A DNA stretch of 64,000 nt from the NCBI RefSeq assembly GCF_016735115.1, contig NZ_JAERQJ010000002.1, forward strand, positions 62,001 to 126,000, in the 5' to 3' direction. This DNA is from Aquimarina mytili. GTDB lineage: Bacteria > Bacteroidota > Bacteroidia > Flavobacteriales > Flavobacteriaceae. The position numbers and the translations under genes are program-made. This document shows positions 45,776-55,905 of the stretch, one piece after another (positions within the stretch are counted from its first letter, which is position 1; every line of letters begins with the position of its first letter). The notes below the pieces were generated by a model. That model did no database searches. It saw only the letters and a program-made list of their open reading frames with translations, and was not told the DNA's origin.

Positions 45776-45862
45776 TCTCGCTTTTGCCAAAGCAAAGTGA
45801 CCCTTCGACAACACTGTGATAAGCTCAGTGCAACAGCTCAGGGTAATACATAACGCAAGTAC
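45764..45862. repeat. Repeat-like element with inverted ends
   Basis: ATGCGTTA at the left and CATAACGCA at the right flank a GC-richer core containing CCCTTCGACAACACTG and AGCTCAGGG, which pair around AAGCTCAGTGCAACAGCT. This looks like a dispersed flavobacterial intergenic repeat. Orientation of the GTTA/TAAC ends is opposite to an integron attC site. Confidence 0.4.
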
Positions 45863-45965
45863 ATTATAGTACAAATGTATTTATTGAAGCAAATTGACGG
45901 ATGCTTATATTTTACATATGTGTTGATATAATATATCTTATATTTGTTATAAATCATTTTTCCAA

Positions 45966-46283
45966 ATGAGAATTAGAACAGAAAAATCAAATGATTATAT
46001 CACGCAAAAGGATTATCAAATAGCAACAATAGCAAATGCGTTGGCCCATCCTGTACGTGTTGCTTTGGTGAGATATCTAAGTACAAAAAACGATGGTAAA
46101 GGCATCGATAATGTGACTTGCAATAAGGATTTGGTTAACATGTTCACCTATTCTCAATCCACAATTTCTCAACATGTCAAAATTCTAAAGGAAAGCGGTC
46201 TGTTTGTAACTGAAAATAAGGATAAATTTGTCTTCTACACCTTGAACAAAGAATTGCTGAAAGAGTTTACTACCCTACTCTAA
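45966..46283 (+). CDS. ArsR-type winged-helix regulator
   Basis: 105 residues. The fold is clear: IANALAHPVRVALVRYLSTK, recognition helix YSQSTISQHVKILKESGL, wing DKFVFYTLNKE. It lacks the usual CxC metal site near the recognition helix, so metal sensing is unlikely. It precedes the acid phosphatase gene by 109 bases. Confidence 0.82.
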   Translation: MRIRTEKSNDYITQKDYQIATIANALAHPVRVALVRYLSTKNDGKGIDNVTCNKDLVNMFTYSQSTISQHVKILKESGLFVTENKDKFVFYTLNKELLKEFTTLL

Positions 46284-46392
46284 AATTATTTTAACATTAC
46301 TTTACTAGTTTCATAATCAAAAAGATGTACTTTTAAATCGCTTATAAGCGATATACGTTTAATCTAATTATAAATGCTCAAAATCAAAAGTT

Positions 46393-47277
46393 ATGATCAA
46401 AAAAATATCCCTTTCGTTACTGGTTATTATTACTGTTCATTGTTATAGTGTAGCTCAAACTCTTCATCCCCTTGAATCTGCCAAGAACCACTACGCATCT
46501 CTACGGAAATTAGACAGTACACCCAACGTAACAAGGGCTGATTTGGACAAGATCGTTTTTCCTGCATCCAGCTATAGTAGCGGGACATTGATTTACACCA
46601 TGATTACCCCTCATTATTTAACAAACGAACAAGTCAATCAGTTAAAACACAGTATTCATTTTCCTGCCAATAGTTCAGACCAAACAAAAGCAGAACTAGA
46701 ATATCTATTAGCATGGCAAGCAAAACGTACTCAAAAAGAGTCAGATCGTGCATCCCAAGTACTAGCACCTATAGGATATTGGCCACATGCAGATATCTTA
46801 CAAACACATAATCGATATGAGCAGAATTTGGAGTACCTGCTCTACGAAGGTAAGGCGGTAATGGGTGACCAGGTTACCTACCAAAGTTATCCTGCTACTA
46901 CCAAATTACTAAGGGGTATCACAAAAGACATGCGTTTAATGGAGTTTACGGTTAAATACCACTTATTAAGAGCCCGACCCTATCACCTGGAACCTAAACT
47001 TGAGCCGCTTGCCAGAATATCTTCTCCTTCTTTTGCTAGCGGTCATACCCTTTGGGCCTATATCCAAGCCTTTACATGGAGTGAATTAATACCCAATAAA
47101 AGAAAGGATTTTTTGGAGGTAGCCTACGAAGTTGGAGAATCACGAGAAATTATGGGGATTCATTATCCCAGTGATGAAGAAGCAGCAAGGGTCTTAGCGC
47201 ATAAGATGTTACTAGCGATGACCAAAAATCCAAAGTTTATAAAAGACCTGGAAAATGCTAAAAAAGAGTGGAAATAA
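46393..47277 (+). CDS. Class A acid phosphatase (PAP2 superfamily), exported
   Basis: 294 residues with signal peptide ending YSVAQ. The three-part PAP2 site is present: KYHLLRARP (Kx6RP), PSFASGHTLWA and SREIMGIHYPSDEEA (SRx5Hx3D). Periplasmic non-specific phosphomonoesterase. Followed after 11 bases by the FG-GAP lipoprotein gene, so probably co-transcribed. Confidence 0.88.
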   Translation: MIKKISLSLLVIITVHCYSVAQTLHPLESAKNHYASLRKLDSTPNVTRADLDKIVFPASSYSSGTLIYTMITPHYLTNEQVNQLKHSIHFPANSSDQTKAELEYLLAWQAKRTQKESDRASQVLAPIGYWPHADILQTHNRYEQNLEYLLYEGKAVMGDQVTYQSYPATTKLLRGITKDMRLMEFTVKYHLLRARPYHLEPKLEPLARISSPSFASGHTLWAYIQAFTWSELIPNKRKDFLEVAYEVGESREIMGIHYPSDEEAARVLAHKMLLAMTKNPKFIKDLENAKKEWK

Positions 47278-47288
47278 ATCATTAGACT

Positions 47289-48827
47289 ATGCAATTAAAA
47301 ATCAAAGTTTTCGTCACGCTCATTCCATTCCTATCAATACTTGGGTGTAACCAAACCAATAACAGGGACATTATCAAAAAAGAAAGTATACAAACTGGTA
47401 TATTCGAACCTATAGTTACCGGAAGAATAGCCACAGATGGCAATTTATCGCGCGGAGTTGCCTGGGGAGATTACGACCAGGATGGAGATCCGGATCTGTA
47501 TGTTGCCAATTCTAATGGCCAATGGAATTTTTTATACAGAAATAATGGAGACGGTACATTTAAAAAAATGACGAGTGATGCTGCCGGAGGAGACGTATAT
47601 TCAGAAGTAGTGAAACATGGGGGGAATTCGCAAGGCGTGAACTGGGTAGATTATGATAACGATGGAGACCTGGATTTATATGTGGTGAGCAGAGGTCAAG
47701 AAGGAAACTTTCTCTTTGAAAATATCGAAAATCTGGGCTTCAAAAGAATTTCTGATCACCCTTTAACTTCTGATGATATTGCTGCCTCTATGGCTTGTTG
47801 GGTGGATATCGAAAATGATGGGGATTTGGATGTGTTTATAGTCGCCTCTGGAAGCGGATCTAATCTGGTATTCAAAAATCAAGGTAACGGAGTATTTCAA
47901 AAAATGAATGACAGCCCGCTCACGAGCGGTAATGGCAGAGGTCGTGCTTGTGGATGTGGAGATCTAAATAATGATGGACTCCCCGATTTTTATGTAGCTA
48001 ATGCCCGAAAACCAAATCTTTATTTTAAAAACTTAGGGAACTGGAAATTTGAAAAAATTAATAGTGGACATGTTGTAGAAGATATTGGGTATTCCTACGG
48101 AGTTTCTATGGCGGATTATGATGAAGATGGGGATTTGGATCTATTTCTGGCAAATTTTGACAAACAGAATTTTTTATACAATAATGATGGCACAGGTAAT
48201 TTAAGGGTTGTAAAACAAAGTATATTAACCCGGCAACAAGGAGGAGCCTCTAAGGGGCATGCCTGGGGAGATTATGATAATGATAGTGATATTGATCTTT
48301 TTATAGCAAATGGTACCTATAGACCAGATATGCATAATTTTCTGTATCTAAATCAAGGTGATGGTACATTTATTCGTGATTTAACTGATAAAATTACGAA
48401 ACATGCTGACACCTCGGCCGGCACGGCTCATGCCGATTTTGATCGGGATGGAGACCTGGATATTTTTGTGGCCAACTGGGGAAATAATGATCAAATCAAC
48501 AGGTTTTATAAAAATAGAACAACAGAAAAAAATTGGATCACCATAAAGCTACGAGGTGTGCAATCTAATAGCCATGGTATAGGTACTCGAGCTATCCTTA
48601 ATTTCAGTGTTGATCAAAAAGAAAAACGAATTCATAGATGGATGTACCCTGTAACCGGATACGGAAGCCAGAATGATTATGAAATTCATTTTGGTCTAGG
48701 CAATTCGACCAAAATCAATAGCATTATTCTAAAATGGCCTTCTGGTATTGTGGATACACTTAAAAACATATCCGTAAATACCCATTATTTGGCAGAAGAA
48801 AAAGGAGAACTGTCTGAAATTCAATAA
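47289..48827 (+). CDS. FG-GAP/VCBS repeat lipoprotein with ASPIC/UnbV domain
   Basis: 512 residues, lipobox FLSILGC (Cys 20). At least six FG-GAP-type repeats with DxDxDGDxDLxV calcium loops (for example DYDNDGDLDLYVV, DIENDGDLDVFIV, DFDRDGDLDIFVA) make a beta-propeller. The C-terminal 100 residues form an ASPIC/UnbV domain (IHFGLGNSTKINSIILKWPSG). Probably surface-exposed; ligand unknown. Confidence 0.88.
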   Translation: MQLKIKVFVTLIPFLSILGCNQTNNRDIIKKESIQTGIFEPIVTGRIATDGNLSRGVAWGDYDQDGDPDLYVANSNGQWNFLYRNNGDGTFKKMTSDAAGGDVYSEVVKHGGNSQGVNWVDYDNDGDLDLYVVSRGQEGNFLFENIENLGFKRISDHPLTSDDIAASMACWVDIENDGDLDVFIVASGSGSNLVFKNQGNGVFQKMNDSPLTSGNGRGRACGCGDLNNDGLPDFYVANARKPNLYFKNLGNWKFEKINSGHVVEDIGYSYGVSMADYDEDGDLDLFLANFDKQNFLYNNDGTGNLRVVKQSILTRQQGGASKGHAWGDYDNDSDIDLFIANGTYRPDMHNFLYLNQGDGTFIRDLTDKITKHADTSAGTAHADFDRDGDLDIFVANWGNNDQINRFYKNRTTEKNWITIKLRGVQSNSHGIGTRAILNFSVDQKEKRIHRWMYPVTGYGSQNDYEIHFGLGNSTKINSIILKWPSGIVDTLKNISVNTHYLAEEKGELSEIQ

Positions 48828-48932
48828 CTTTTGCAGTTTGGTATTTTTTATAGATAATTGCTGCTATTATATCTATTTTTATATGCGTAAAACGGTAAAT
48901 ATATTAGCGACAATTTAAAATGATAAACAACA

Positions 48933-49397
48933 CTAACTTTTTCTATAATCTACTGCCTTAATGTTACCCTCATTATCGACAACGTGTGTTTCCTTACCAG
49001 GAACAATGTCTGTATTTTGAGCAGCTACACATAACCAACTACTTTCAGATTTCTGCAACACAAAGGTGAAAATGTTCTGACGTAATCCTGGATTTTTCAC
49101 ATCACTTACTGAGGTTTGATTTGACAACTTAAAACGTACATTAACTACTGCAACTGACGGACTCAACAATTTCGTTTTTATTTTTCTTAATTCTAGTGTT
49201 GAGTTGTTGAATATGTTCTTTAACCCATAATCATGAGCCTTGAAAATAGCTTCTCTATCGTGCCACCAAAGCCCAACTACATTGACAAATTCAGCATTTT
49301 CTGTGAACAAGTTGGCTATTCCTCTTGCGTTTCTTTTGTTCCAAAATTCTGCAAAAAGTTTTGGAATATCTTCAGGCGTTTCAATTATTAAATTCAT
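48933..49397 (-). CDS. SnoaL-like / SgcJ-EcaC family protein
   Basis: 154 residues of the NTF2-like fold: FAEFWNKRNARGIANLFTENAEFVNVVGLWW and a C-terminal strand region ending in KAVDYRKS. No obvious catalytic residues, typical of this group. Last gene of the pirin operon (18 bases after the pirin stop). Confidence 0.75.
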   Translation of the reverse strand: MNLIIETPEDIPKLFAEFWNKRNARGIANLFTENAEFVNVVGLWWHDREAIFKAHDYGLKNIFNNSTLELRKIKTKLLSPSVAVVNVRFKLSNQTSVSDVKNPGLRQNIFTFVLQKSESSWLCVAAQNTDIVPGKETHVVDNEGNIKAVDYRKS

Positions 49398-49415
49398 AGG
49401 CTCTTAATTATGTTG

Positions 49416-50147
49416 TTACATTCCACTATAGGCTCCTGAACGTGAGTATTCGGCATGTTCATCCATTTCAAAATATAACAAATCTGCCGAAGATGAAACC
49501 AAACCTACAGTAATATTCTCATCCAGTACGGCACTTTCAAACTTACCTAAAACATTATCTTTTATTTTTACCTTTCCGTTAAATACATACAGCAATCCTA
49601 TCTTGTTTTTAGAAACTTTTAATTCTATTGATTTGTTAATGTGAGCATCCCAAACAGCAATTTCACTGTTTATCTCTAACGGTGCTTCAGAACTTGTACT
49701 ACCAGCAACTAATCGCCATTGGTTTTCACTATTCAAAGCATTTAACTTGGAAAATTGGACCCTTGGCTGAAAATTGTCCTTACTAGGGCGCATAAAAATT
49801 TGAAGCATATCTACTTTTTCACCATTTTCAGGTACTCTTTCTTCATGATAAATACCTGTCCCAGCATTCATCATCATAAGATGCATACCTCCTATTTCAA
49901 TAAGATTGCCAGTACTATCCTCGTGTGTCATAACACCCTTTCGCATGTAAGAGAAAATCTCATCATACTGATGTGGATGCATACCTACTATCGTACCTGG
50001 CTTAATTTCAGAATAGTCAATTCTTCCTAACTGTGCCAATCCGTAATCATTAGGGTTTCCTAAATTGATTCCTGGCGAGGTTGATGTAATATGAAAATTT
50101 TCATTTCCAAATTCTCTAACTTGATTTGCTTTATTTATAACTACCAT
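49416..50147 (-). CDS. Pirin-family protein (quercetin dioxygenase-like)
   Basis: 243 residues, bicupin. Metal ligands fit GMHPHQYDEIFSYMRKG and HLMMMNAGTGIYHEE. Pirins use iron and can oxidise flavonols; others act as redox regulators. It lies 12 bases after the FMN-reductase gene, pointing to a redox or quinone-stress operon. Confidence 0.85.
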   Translation of the reverse strand: MVVINKANQVREFGNENFHITSTSPGINLGNPNDYGLAQLGRIDYSEIKPGTIVGMHPHQYDEIFSYMRKGVMTHEDSTGNLIEIGGMHLMMMNAGTGIYHEERVPENGEKVDMLQIFMRPSKDNFQPRVQFSKLNALNSENQWRLVAGSTSSEAPLEINSEIAVWDAHINKSIELKVSKNKIGLLYVFNGKVKIKDNVLGKFESAVLDENITVGLVSSSADLLYFEMDEHAEYSRSGAYSGM

Positions 50148-50159
50148 CTTTCTTATTTT

Positions 50160-50681
50160 TTAAATTAATATTGAACCGTTATTTAAAGCTGCATTCAGCT
50201 CATTTTCCAATTCTTTATCGATTACTTTTCCATTTAAAAATACTTGGTAAAAGTTGTTGACTCTTAACTTTCCAATAGTTCTTCCTCCAAAAAAAGGCAG
50301 CATTTGTTCTGCAATGTTCAACACGGACATTCCTCCGTTAGGCCCTGGCGTTGCACTCACTAAAAGTACATTTTTATTGGCCAAAAAACCACGATTCTCT
50401 CTTGACAACCAATCGATAATATTCTTAAAGAAAGCCGTAAAATTACCATTATGCTCTGGTAGTGCCATTACTACAGTATCTGCATCACTTAATTTTTCAT
50501 TGAGTTTCTTTATAGTTTTAGGAATGCCCTGTGTATACTCCAAATCAATACTGTACATTGGTGCATCATAGTTGTGCATATTAAGTACTTCTGCATCGTC
50601 TATAGATTGCGCCATATACTCTATCAATTGCTGGTTTATTGATTTTGAGCGATTACTTCCTGCTAATAATATTGTTTTCAT
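50160..50681 (-). CDS. NADPH-dependent FMN reductase family protein
   Basis: 173 residues, flavodoxin-like fold: LLAGSNRSKSINQQLIEYM (phosphate loop) and VMALPEHNGNFTAFFKNIIDWLS (flavin-binding loop with the family PEYN-like motif as PEHN). Reduces flavins or quinones. Operon with the ABM and pirin genes. Confidence 0.87.
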   Translation of the reverse strand: MKTILLAGSNRSKSINQQLIEYMAQSIDDAEVLNMHNYDAPMYSIDLEYTQGIPKTIKKLNEKLSDADTVVMALPEHNGNFTAFFKNIIDWLSRENRGFLANKNVLLVSATPGPNGGMSVLNIAEQMLPFFGGRTIGKLRVNNFYQVFLNGKVIDKELENELNAALNNGSILI

Positions 50682-50703
50682 TTTAATTCGATTTTTTAGA
50701 TTC

Positions 50704-51024
50704 TTACTTTTCCCATTTTTCTATTGGCTCTAATTGTGAAAATGTACGCGGGGTCATTGTCCATTTCGGCAATTGATTTTCAAAGGTATCTCTGTAAGGC
50801 TTTTTATGCAGTTGGTTTTGAATAAATGCCTCCATAGATTCCTCATTCCACCTTTCATATAAAGTAAAATGTGTCGGATTGTTTATATCTCTATGCAAAT
50901 GAGCACATATAAACTCCTTTTCTTTAGACATCTCATCAATCATTTTCTTGATGGTATTCAACCAATCGTCAATGTTTGCCTTTTTTATATGAAACGTGTT
51001 GTAAAATGCGATTCCAAAGTCCAT
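50704..51024 (-). CDS. Antibiotic-biosynthesis-monooxygenase (ABM) domain protein
   Basis: 106 residues, one ABM fold: FHIKKANIDDWLNTIKKMIDEM, then HLHRDINNPTHFTLYERWN. Such proteins act as quinol monooxygenases or small-molecule oxygenases. First gene of the operon. Confidence 0.78.
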   Translation of the reverse strand: MDFGIAFYNTFHIKKANIDDWLNTIKKMIDEMSKEKEFICAHLHRDINNPTHFTLYERWNEESMEAFIQNQLHKKPYRDTFENQLPKWTMTPRTFSQLEPIEKWEK

Positions 51025-51141
51025 CTGTATTGTTTTTAATTACTTATACAAAAGTACTTTAGACGGGAAAGTTAGTCGTTAACAATCTATTCAAAAGAAT
51101 AGTCAATTTGTAACCGATATGATATTCTCTTCACTATTGAA

Positions 51142-52206
51142 CTAATGAATTTTAATACGTATTGAAATTAGCTCACCCTCTTTTTCACTTTTAAGACTAC
51201 CAACTTTATGATCAAACAATCCGTTTAAATTGTTACCTGATGGGTCTTCCAATCTTGAATTGACAATAATCTGGTATTCTCCAGTTTTCCATTTGCTTTC
51301 TGGAACAAAGTACCAACCTTTTTCATTGTTTTTTATTTCAATCTTACCTTTAATAGGTTTTTCATCTTTGTCTATCAACCCAATTCTAGAAAACAATGAC
51401 ATTCTGTCTATTGCCGCTTTAAATTGGATTTGTAAGGGCTTTTTGGTATTGCTTTTGGGTAATTCAAAAGTCCAATCATTAACGTTTGGGGAAATTGTGT
51501 CTTGATTCACTACGTTAAATGTTTTTATGTAAGTTTGCTGAAGCTTCTGCCCATAAATATCTTGTAATGAGTCTATTTTTATACTGAATTGCTCACCTGG
51601 TTGCAGTGCTCTGCCCAAATTTTTGTTGGCCACCAAATCAGTCTTTACGCGTGCAGGGTCAAAAATAATGGTAAGCCGCTTTTGCGATGTATCCCATAGT
51701 TCATAAGCATTATTGAAAATTGCACCTTTTATTTCTTCGCCTTTGCTATTGATAAGTTTGATATGCTCTAAGTTATTAGTGGTTTTCATAGGTTGAGAAA
51801 ACTCAATGTAGGCACGAAGTAAGTTCTCTGGTAAGGTATCAGCAGTTGGATAAATAGTAGATACTTCCAATGGTGTCATTTTCTGTTTAGGCAATGTGAA
51901 TCGCTTTTGAATTTTACCTCTGGTAGTACTGGCGATGAGAACATACTGCGTATTGTGCAATAGTGGAAAGTTAGGTGTAAAAGCCACAACATTGTCTCCA
52001 TCTTTTTTATAGTTTCCTTCCAATGGATATTCAGTTGGTTGATTTAAATCTGAATCCCAAACATAGATATTAACCAAATCATAATTCGCTAACTTAGTTA
52101 AGTTTTCGATTAAAAGCTTATCCTTTTGAACAGTTAGCTTAATTTCTTTTTTATCGCTACAAGCCCAAAGTAGTAGCAAAAGCAATATGTAATACAATTT
52201 GTTCAT
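51142..52206 (-). CDS. Lipoprotein with Ig-like (SbsA/Big_5) domains
   Basis: 354 residues, lipobox LLLLLWAC (Cys 16). Repeating beta strands (AYIEFSQPMKTTNNLEHIKL is a Big_5-type edge motif) with a second domain ending in SRLEDPSGNNLNGLFDHKVG. Surface or periplasmic; function unknown. Same strand and cluster as the next two genes. Confidence 0.72.
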   Translation of the reverse strand: MNKLYYILLLLLLWACSDKKEIKLTVQKDKLLIENLTKLANYDLVNIYVWDSDLNQPTEYPLEGNYKKDGDNVVAFTPNFPLLHNTQYVLIASTTRGKIQKRFTLPKQKMTPLEVSTIYPTADTLPENLLRAYIEFSQPMKTTNNLEHIKLINSKGEEIKGAIFNNAYELWDTSQKRLTIIFDPARVKTDLVANKNLGRALQPGEQFSIKIDSLQDIYGQKLQQTYIKTFNVVNQDTISPNVNDWTFELPKSNTKKPLQIQFKAAIDRMSLFSRIGLIDKDEKPIKGKIEIKNNEKGWYFVPESKWKTGEYQIIVNSRLEDPSGNNLNGLFDHKVGSLKSEKEGELISIRIKIH

Positions 52207-52276
52207 AAGATTTTAAGGCATTAGAATGGGCAATGCGAATACTTTAAGTTGAAGCATTGCCCGCTATGTTAAACAT

Positions 52277-53596
52277 TTAGTTCTTTCTTATTAATTCAGG
52301 AAATCCTTCTAATGGTCTCGCCATATTATGATAATTCTTGTATAAATCTCCACTTTCTGGATATTTGTAGTCACTAAAATCATATTCATTTATGAAGTCG
52401 CTTAAACGGAAATAAGTTCCTTTTATTTCCGACAGCAAATCCACAGTACCTTTGTCCATATTTCTTCTCAACAAAGTCAACATCATTGGATTTTGGTCAT
52501 CAATTTGCATTACACCAGATAATGGTACTGGTTTTATAGGTAATCCTTCTGGTCCATCGGTGTAAGATGTTAAACCTTCACCTTTGTTGGCTTTTTCCAA
52601 ATCTTTAATTGAAATGACACTAGCACTACGATATTTGTTCGTTATCAATAATTTTTTGTCAACGTTACCCGCAAAATCCTGTGCGTCAAAAATCAACATA
52701 TCAATAGGCACATTGCCATAGCCTAATTCTGCCATTGTTTTTGATTTCATATGCCCGCCATCTTTAATCTGTGAAGTAGGAAAGGTTACCAAAGGTGTAC
52801 AGGTATAGGCAGCAATCAACGTTTCAACACCGTTGAGCTCATGAAACAACATTGTTCTGATAGGTGCACGAGTCTCCTTTTGTGTGTGAACTGTGTGGAA
52901 CATTTCTATACTTGCAACTTTAGATTGTTCGCCATTAAATGGGTAAGGAATAACACGCATTGTAGATGCAAATTCACCATTACTCAATCCAGACACATAC
53001 AAACTACCCTTATGAAAATCGATATCGGTAATAGTCAATGTGTATGCAGGAATATCTCTCCAAAAGTTTGATATACCTTCTGGATAGCCCTGTACTTTTA
53101 CTTTACTATGTTTAGTATTGGCCACATTAAAAAAGCGTACATCATTATCAGTTGGGCTTATTATGGCAATTAACGATTTTGCCTCTGGTGCGTGTCCTCT
53201 TTTTACGGATATGTAAGCCTCTTGACTAACCGGATGAATTTTCATATCCTGAATCACAACATCTGAAGCATTGATTCCCAGTTTCTCACCAATTTTCTTA
53301 TCTACTCCCCAGATATTAAAAGGTATAGGGTCTTTTAGTTCTGAAGCTTCTGTTTTTAATGCGTGAATCATACCCGATTTACTATCTCCTACGAATAGTA
53401 CATTATCAGGTCCAAAAGCCATTATGCTAGCACCAGGAAGTGTGTTTTCTTCCATATTAACACCACTTTCAGTGGTTGAAGTTTCTGAATTTGCCGCTAA
53501 CAACTCTGAACTTTCAGAATTATCGGTATTTGTTTTACAGCTTAATACCATCACAATAACTGATACTAATACTGATAGTTTACTTATTATTTTCAT
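52277..53596 (-). CDS. Lipoprotein with a beta-propeller-like fold
   Basis: 439 residues, lipobox VIVMVLSC (Cys 20), then a Ser/Glu/Thr-rich linker. The body (SIMAFGPDNVLFVGDSKSGM onward) has propeller-like blades and no identified catalytic motif. Between the porin-like gene and the Ig-domain lipoprotein; 25 and 70 bases from its neighbours, so one operon is likely. Confidence 0.7.
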   Translation of the reverse strand: MKIISKLSVLVSVIVMVLSCKTNTDNSESSELLAANSETSTTESGVNMEENTLPGASIMAFGPDNVLFVGDSKSGMIHALKTEASELKDPIPFNIWGVDKKIGEKLGINASDVVIQDMKIHPVSQEAYISVKRGHAPEAKSLIAIISPTDNDVRFFNVANTKHSKVKVQGYPEGISNFWRDIPAYTLTITDIDFHKGSLYVSGLSNGEFASTMRVIPYPFNGEQSKVASIEMFHTVHTQKETRAPIRTMLFHELNGVETLIAAYTCTPLVTFPTSQIKDGGHMKSKTMAELGYGNVPIDMLIFDAQDFAGNVDKKLLITNKYRSASVISIKDLEKANKGEGLTSYTDGPEGLPIKPVPLSGVMQIDDQNPMMLTLLRRNMDKGTVDLLSEIKGTYFRLSDFINEYDFSDYKYPESGDLYKNYHNMARPLEGFPELIRKN

Positions 53597-53621
53597 TTTT
53601 CTAATCTTTATTAATTATTGT

Positions 53622-55031
53622 TTAAAATTTATAACTTAATGTCGGGGCAAAATGGAATATGTTTTCTGCATTGCCCGTTGCTTTTTGAAAGTCGCCCGCG
53701 ATGAAATAACTCATATCTAAATCGAACGACAAGTGTCTGTTTATTTCGTATGATGCTTTAAAGCCCAATTGATTACCAATACTTCTATCTGAAACTCCAT
53801 TTGCAGATCTGTTAATAAATCTTGGCGGCCTGTACAATACATCTTCTTTGGAGGCTCTCCAAAAGAAGGCCCATTCACCATAGAGATTCAACTTTTCTGT
53901 AGGTGAAACATTAATAGATGGGTGAACGCCAATAATATTTACTGGTGTGATGGTCAGTGCAAGGCTATAATAAGATGGGTTGACAAACATTGGGTTGAAT
54001 GTATTTATTTTATCATCTCCCGTATCCTTGTCCCCACTTGTATATTGTAACTTGATCCCTGGTTTGGGTTTCCATGGTCCATCAATCAAATAATGCCAAT
54101 CAGTTTCAATATCAAAGGCACTTATATTGGAATCGTCAATTTCCCCGAATTGATATATTACTTCTGTATTGTATTGCCAACGCCCATTTACAATCCCGAA
54201 ACGTCGCAAACCTATATTGTGCCTTGTCTCTTCTCCTTCTACGTCATTAAATCTTGAATTATCCGACTTAAATCCCAAATAGTAGACTTCGTTATTTCCT
54301 ATAAGTCCTTTAATCTTGAACTTGGAATACACTCCCCATAATTTTGGGTTGGAGGTATTACTATCAAATAAGGTGAAATCATTGTCGAACGCTTCAAAGT
54401 TTGCACGCACTTCATTTCCGTAAAACGCTTGAATTTTTGTTTGCCCTTGTTCAAAAATCAATCTTCCAGCATCAAAAGCTCTTCGAATGTTCGGTCCCTC
54501 GCGTAAGCCAACCAATCTCGAGGCACCATAGGACATTTCTTGCCTTCCGAACCTAAATAGAATACTGGTTTTATTTTTTAGTGGAAGTTTGAAATCTATA
54601 AATGCTTGGTGTAAATCTGCTTCATCGTATTCGGCAAATTCTTCTTCATGACTGGTATAACCATGATACAATTCTCCAAAGATTCTAATGTATTTTCCAA
54701 GAACAAGATTTGAATGAAAAGCCAAACGTTGTGAGTAAAAATTTTGATCTTCTTCACCAATCCACAACCTGTTTGTATAATGTTCAAATCGTGGTCGTAC
54801 TTGTCCACCTAAGGAAAGGTATATATCTTTTTTTTGATTTAATGGAATAAACTTAATTGGGTCAAAAAAATCTTCTTCAAAAGAATTCTTCTCTTTATGC
54901 TTTAAATATTCGTAATTCTCGTTTTGACGAAAAATACTGAAATTAAATACTTCCTTCTTTTCCTCATTATTTTGGGCAAAAACAAAATTGCTGAAAAAAA
55001 ATAGAATGATTATTAAAACTCTAATATACAT
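53622..55031 (-). CDS. Alginate-export-like outer-membrane porin
   Basis: 469 residues with signal peptide ending NFVFAQ. Beta-barrel strands run from GGQVRPRFEHYTNRLW to the terminal aromatic FHFAPTLSYKF. FGRQEMSYGASRLVGLREGPNIRR is the typical alginate-export family stretch. It may pass an anionic or other small substrate; the substrate is unproven. Immediately follows the AraC regulator. Confidence 0.82.
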   Translation of the reverse strand: MYIRVLIIILFFFSNFVFAQNNEEKKEVFNFSIFRQNENYEYLKHKEKNSFEEDFFDPIKFIPLNQKKDIYLSLGGQVRPRFEHYTNRLWIGEEDQNFYSQRLAFHSNLVLGKYIRIFGELYHGYTSHEEEFAEYDEADLHQAFIDFKLPLKNKTSILFRFGRQEMSYGASRLVGLREGPNIRRAFDAGRLIFEQGQTKIQAFYGNEVRANFEAFDNDFTLFDSNTSNPKLWGVYSKFKIKGLIGNNEVYYLGFKSDNSRFNDVEGEETRHNIGLRRFGIVNGRWQYNTEVIYQFGEIDDSNISAFDIETDWHYLIDGPWKPKPGIKLQYTSGDKDTGDDKINTFNPMFVNPSYYSLALTITPVNIIGVHPSINVSPTEKLNLYGEWAFFWRASKEDVLYRPPRFINRSANGVSDRSIGNQLGFKASYEINRHLSFDLDMSYFIAGDFQKATGNAENIFHFAPTLSYKF

Positions 55032-55032
55032 T

Positions 55033-55905
55033 TTAGGTGCTTATTTTTGTTGAAAATTCCTTTGGTGTCTTCCCTGTATGTTTTTTAAAAAATCTGATAA
55101 AGTTTGAAGGCTCATCAAACCCCATTTCATAACTCATCTCTTTAATTGAATGTATTTTTTGTGAAATAATACGTTTGCTTTCAATTATCAACCATTCGTC
55201 AATAAAGCTCTTTGCAGTTTTACCACTCATTTCCTTACTAATGTCATTGATGTATTTATACGACAAATGCAGTTCTTTTGCATAATCTTTGGCATTGTGC
55301 ATTGTTCTATATTTTTGCGCCACTAAATTCTTAAACCGTATAAAATCCTTGAATCTAACCGTATCGCTTTTGGCAAACTCCAGAGGCGATAGTCGTTGTA
55401 TGTACATAAAAAGCGTAAGCAATAAACTCCTAGTAATGTCCCCTTTTAAAACGGTTGTTCTTATATCCTGCTCTCTAAAAAGTAATTCCACAACAGGCTC
55501 CAATAATTTAAGTGATTCAGGACTAATCTGTAGTTTAGGCAGATGAAACATTTTTAAGAACAACAACAAATTGGTTTCACTAATGTTCTCTAGTATAAAT
55601 GTATCTGTAAAAGATACTGTAACACCTTTTATTGGGTTTTCTTCGTCGAAATGATGGATTTGCCCTTTAAGTAAAGGTACTATAGCCCCTATTTTGAAAT
55701 CATGCACCTCACAATCAATATGATGCCTTCCTTCACCTTCAGTAACGATAAAAAGTGCATTGAAATCCATTCTATGCCAATCATAGAGATTTAGGTATTT
55801 CGCTTCATGACGATTTAACAAATCCTCTAATTTGATGACCTCAAAGTCGATCATTCTATCTACTACATCGTCATGTCTTATATGTATTACGCTTTCTGGT
55901 TTCAT
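55033..55905 (-). CDS. AraC-family transcriptional regulator
   Basis: 290 residues: N-terminal cupin-like sensor (RHHIDCEVHDFKIGAIVPLLKG) and C-terminal double HTH (KDYAKELHLSYKYINDISKE and KEMSYEMGFDEPSNFIRFFK, then GKTPKEF). It stops one base before the porin start, so it likely regulates its own operon. Confidence 0.9.
   Translation of the reverse strand: MKPESVIHIRHDDVVDRMIDFEVIKLEDLLNRHEAKYLNLYDWHRMDFNALFIVTEGEGRHHIDCEVHDFKIGAIVPLLKGQIHHFDEENPIKGVTVSFTDTFILENISETNLLLFLKMFHLPKLQISPESLKLLEPVVELLFREQDIRTTVLKGDITRSLLLTLFMYIQRLSPLEFAKSDTVRFKDFIRFKNLVAQKYRTMHNAKDYAKELHLSYKYINDISKEMSGKTAKSFIDEWLIIESKRIISQKIHSIKEMSYEMGFDEPSNFIRFFKKHTGKTPKEFSTKIST

Noticed and set aside
45764..45862. Integron attC site
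   Set aside because: The GTTA and TAAC ends are in the wrong relative orientation for attC, and no integrase or cassette array is present.
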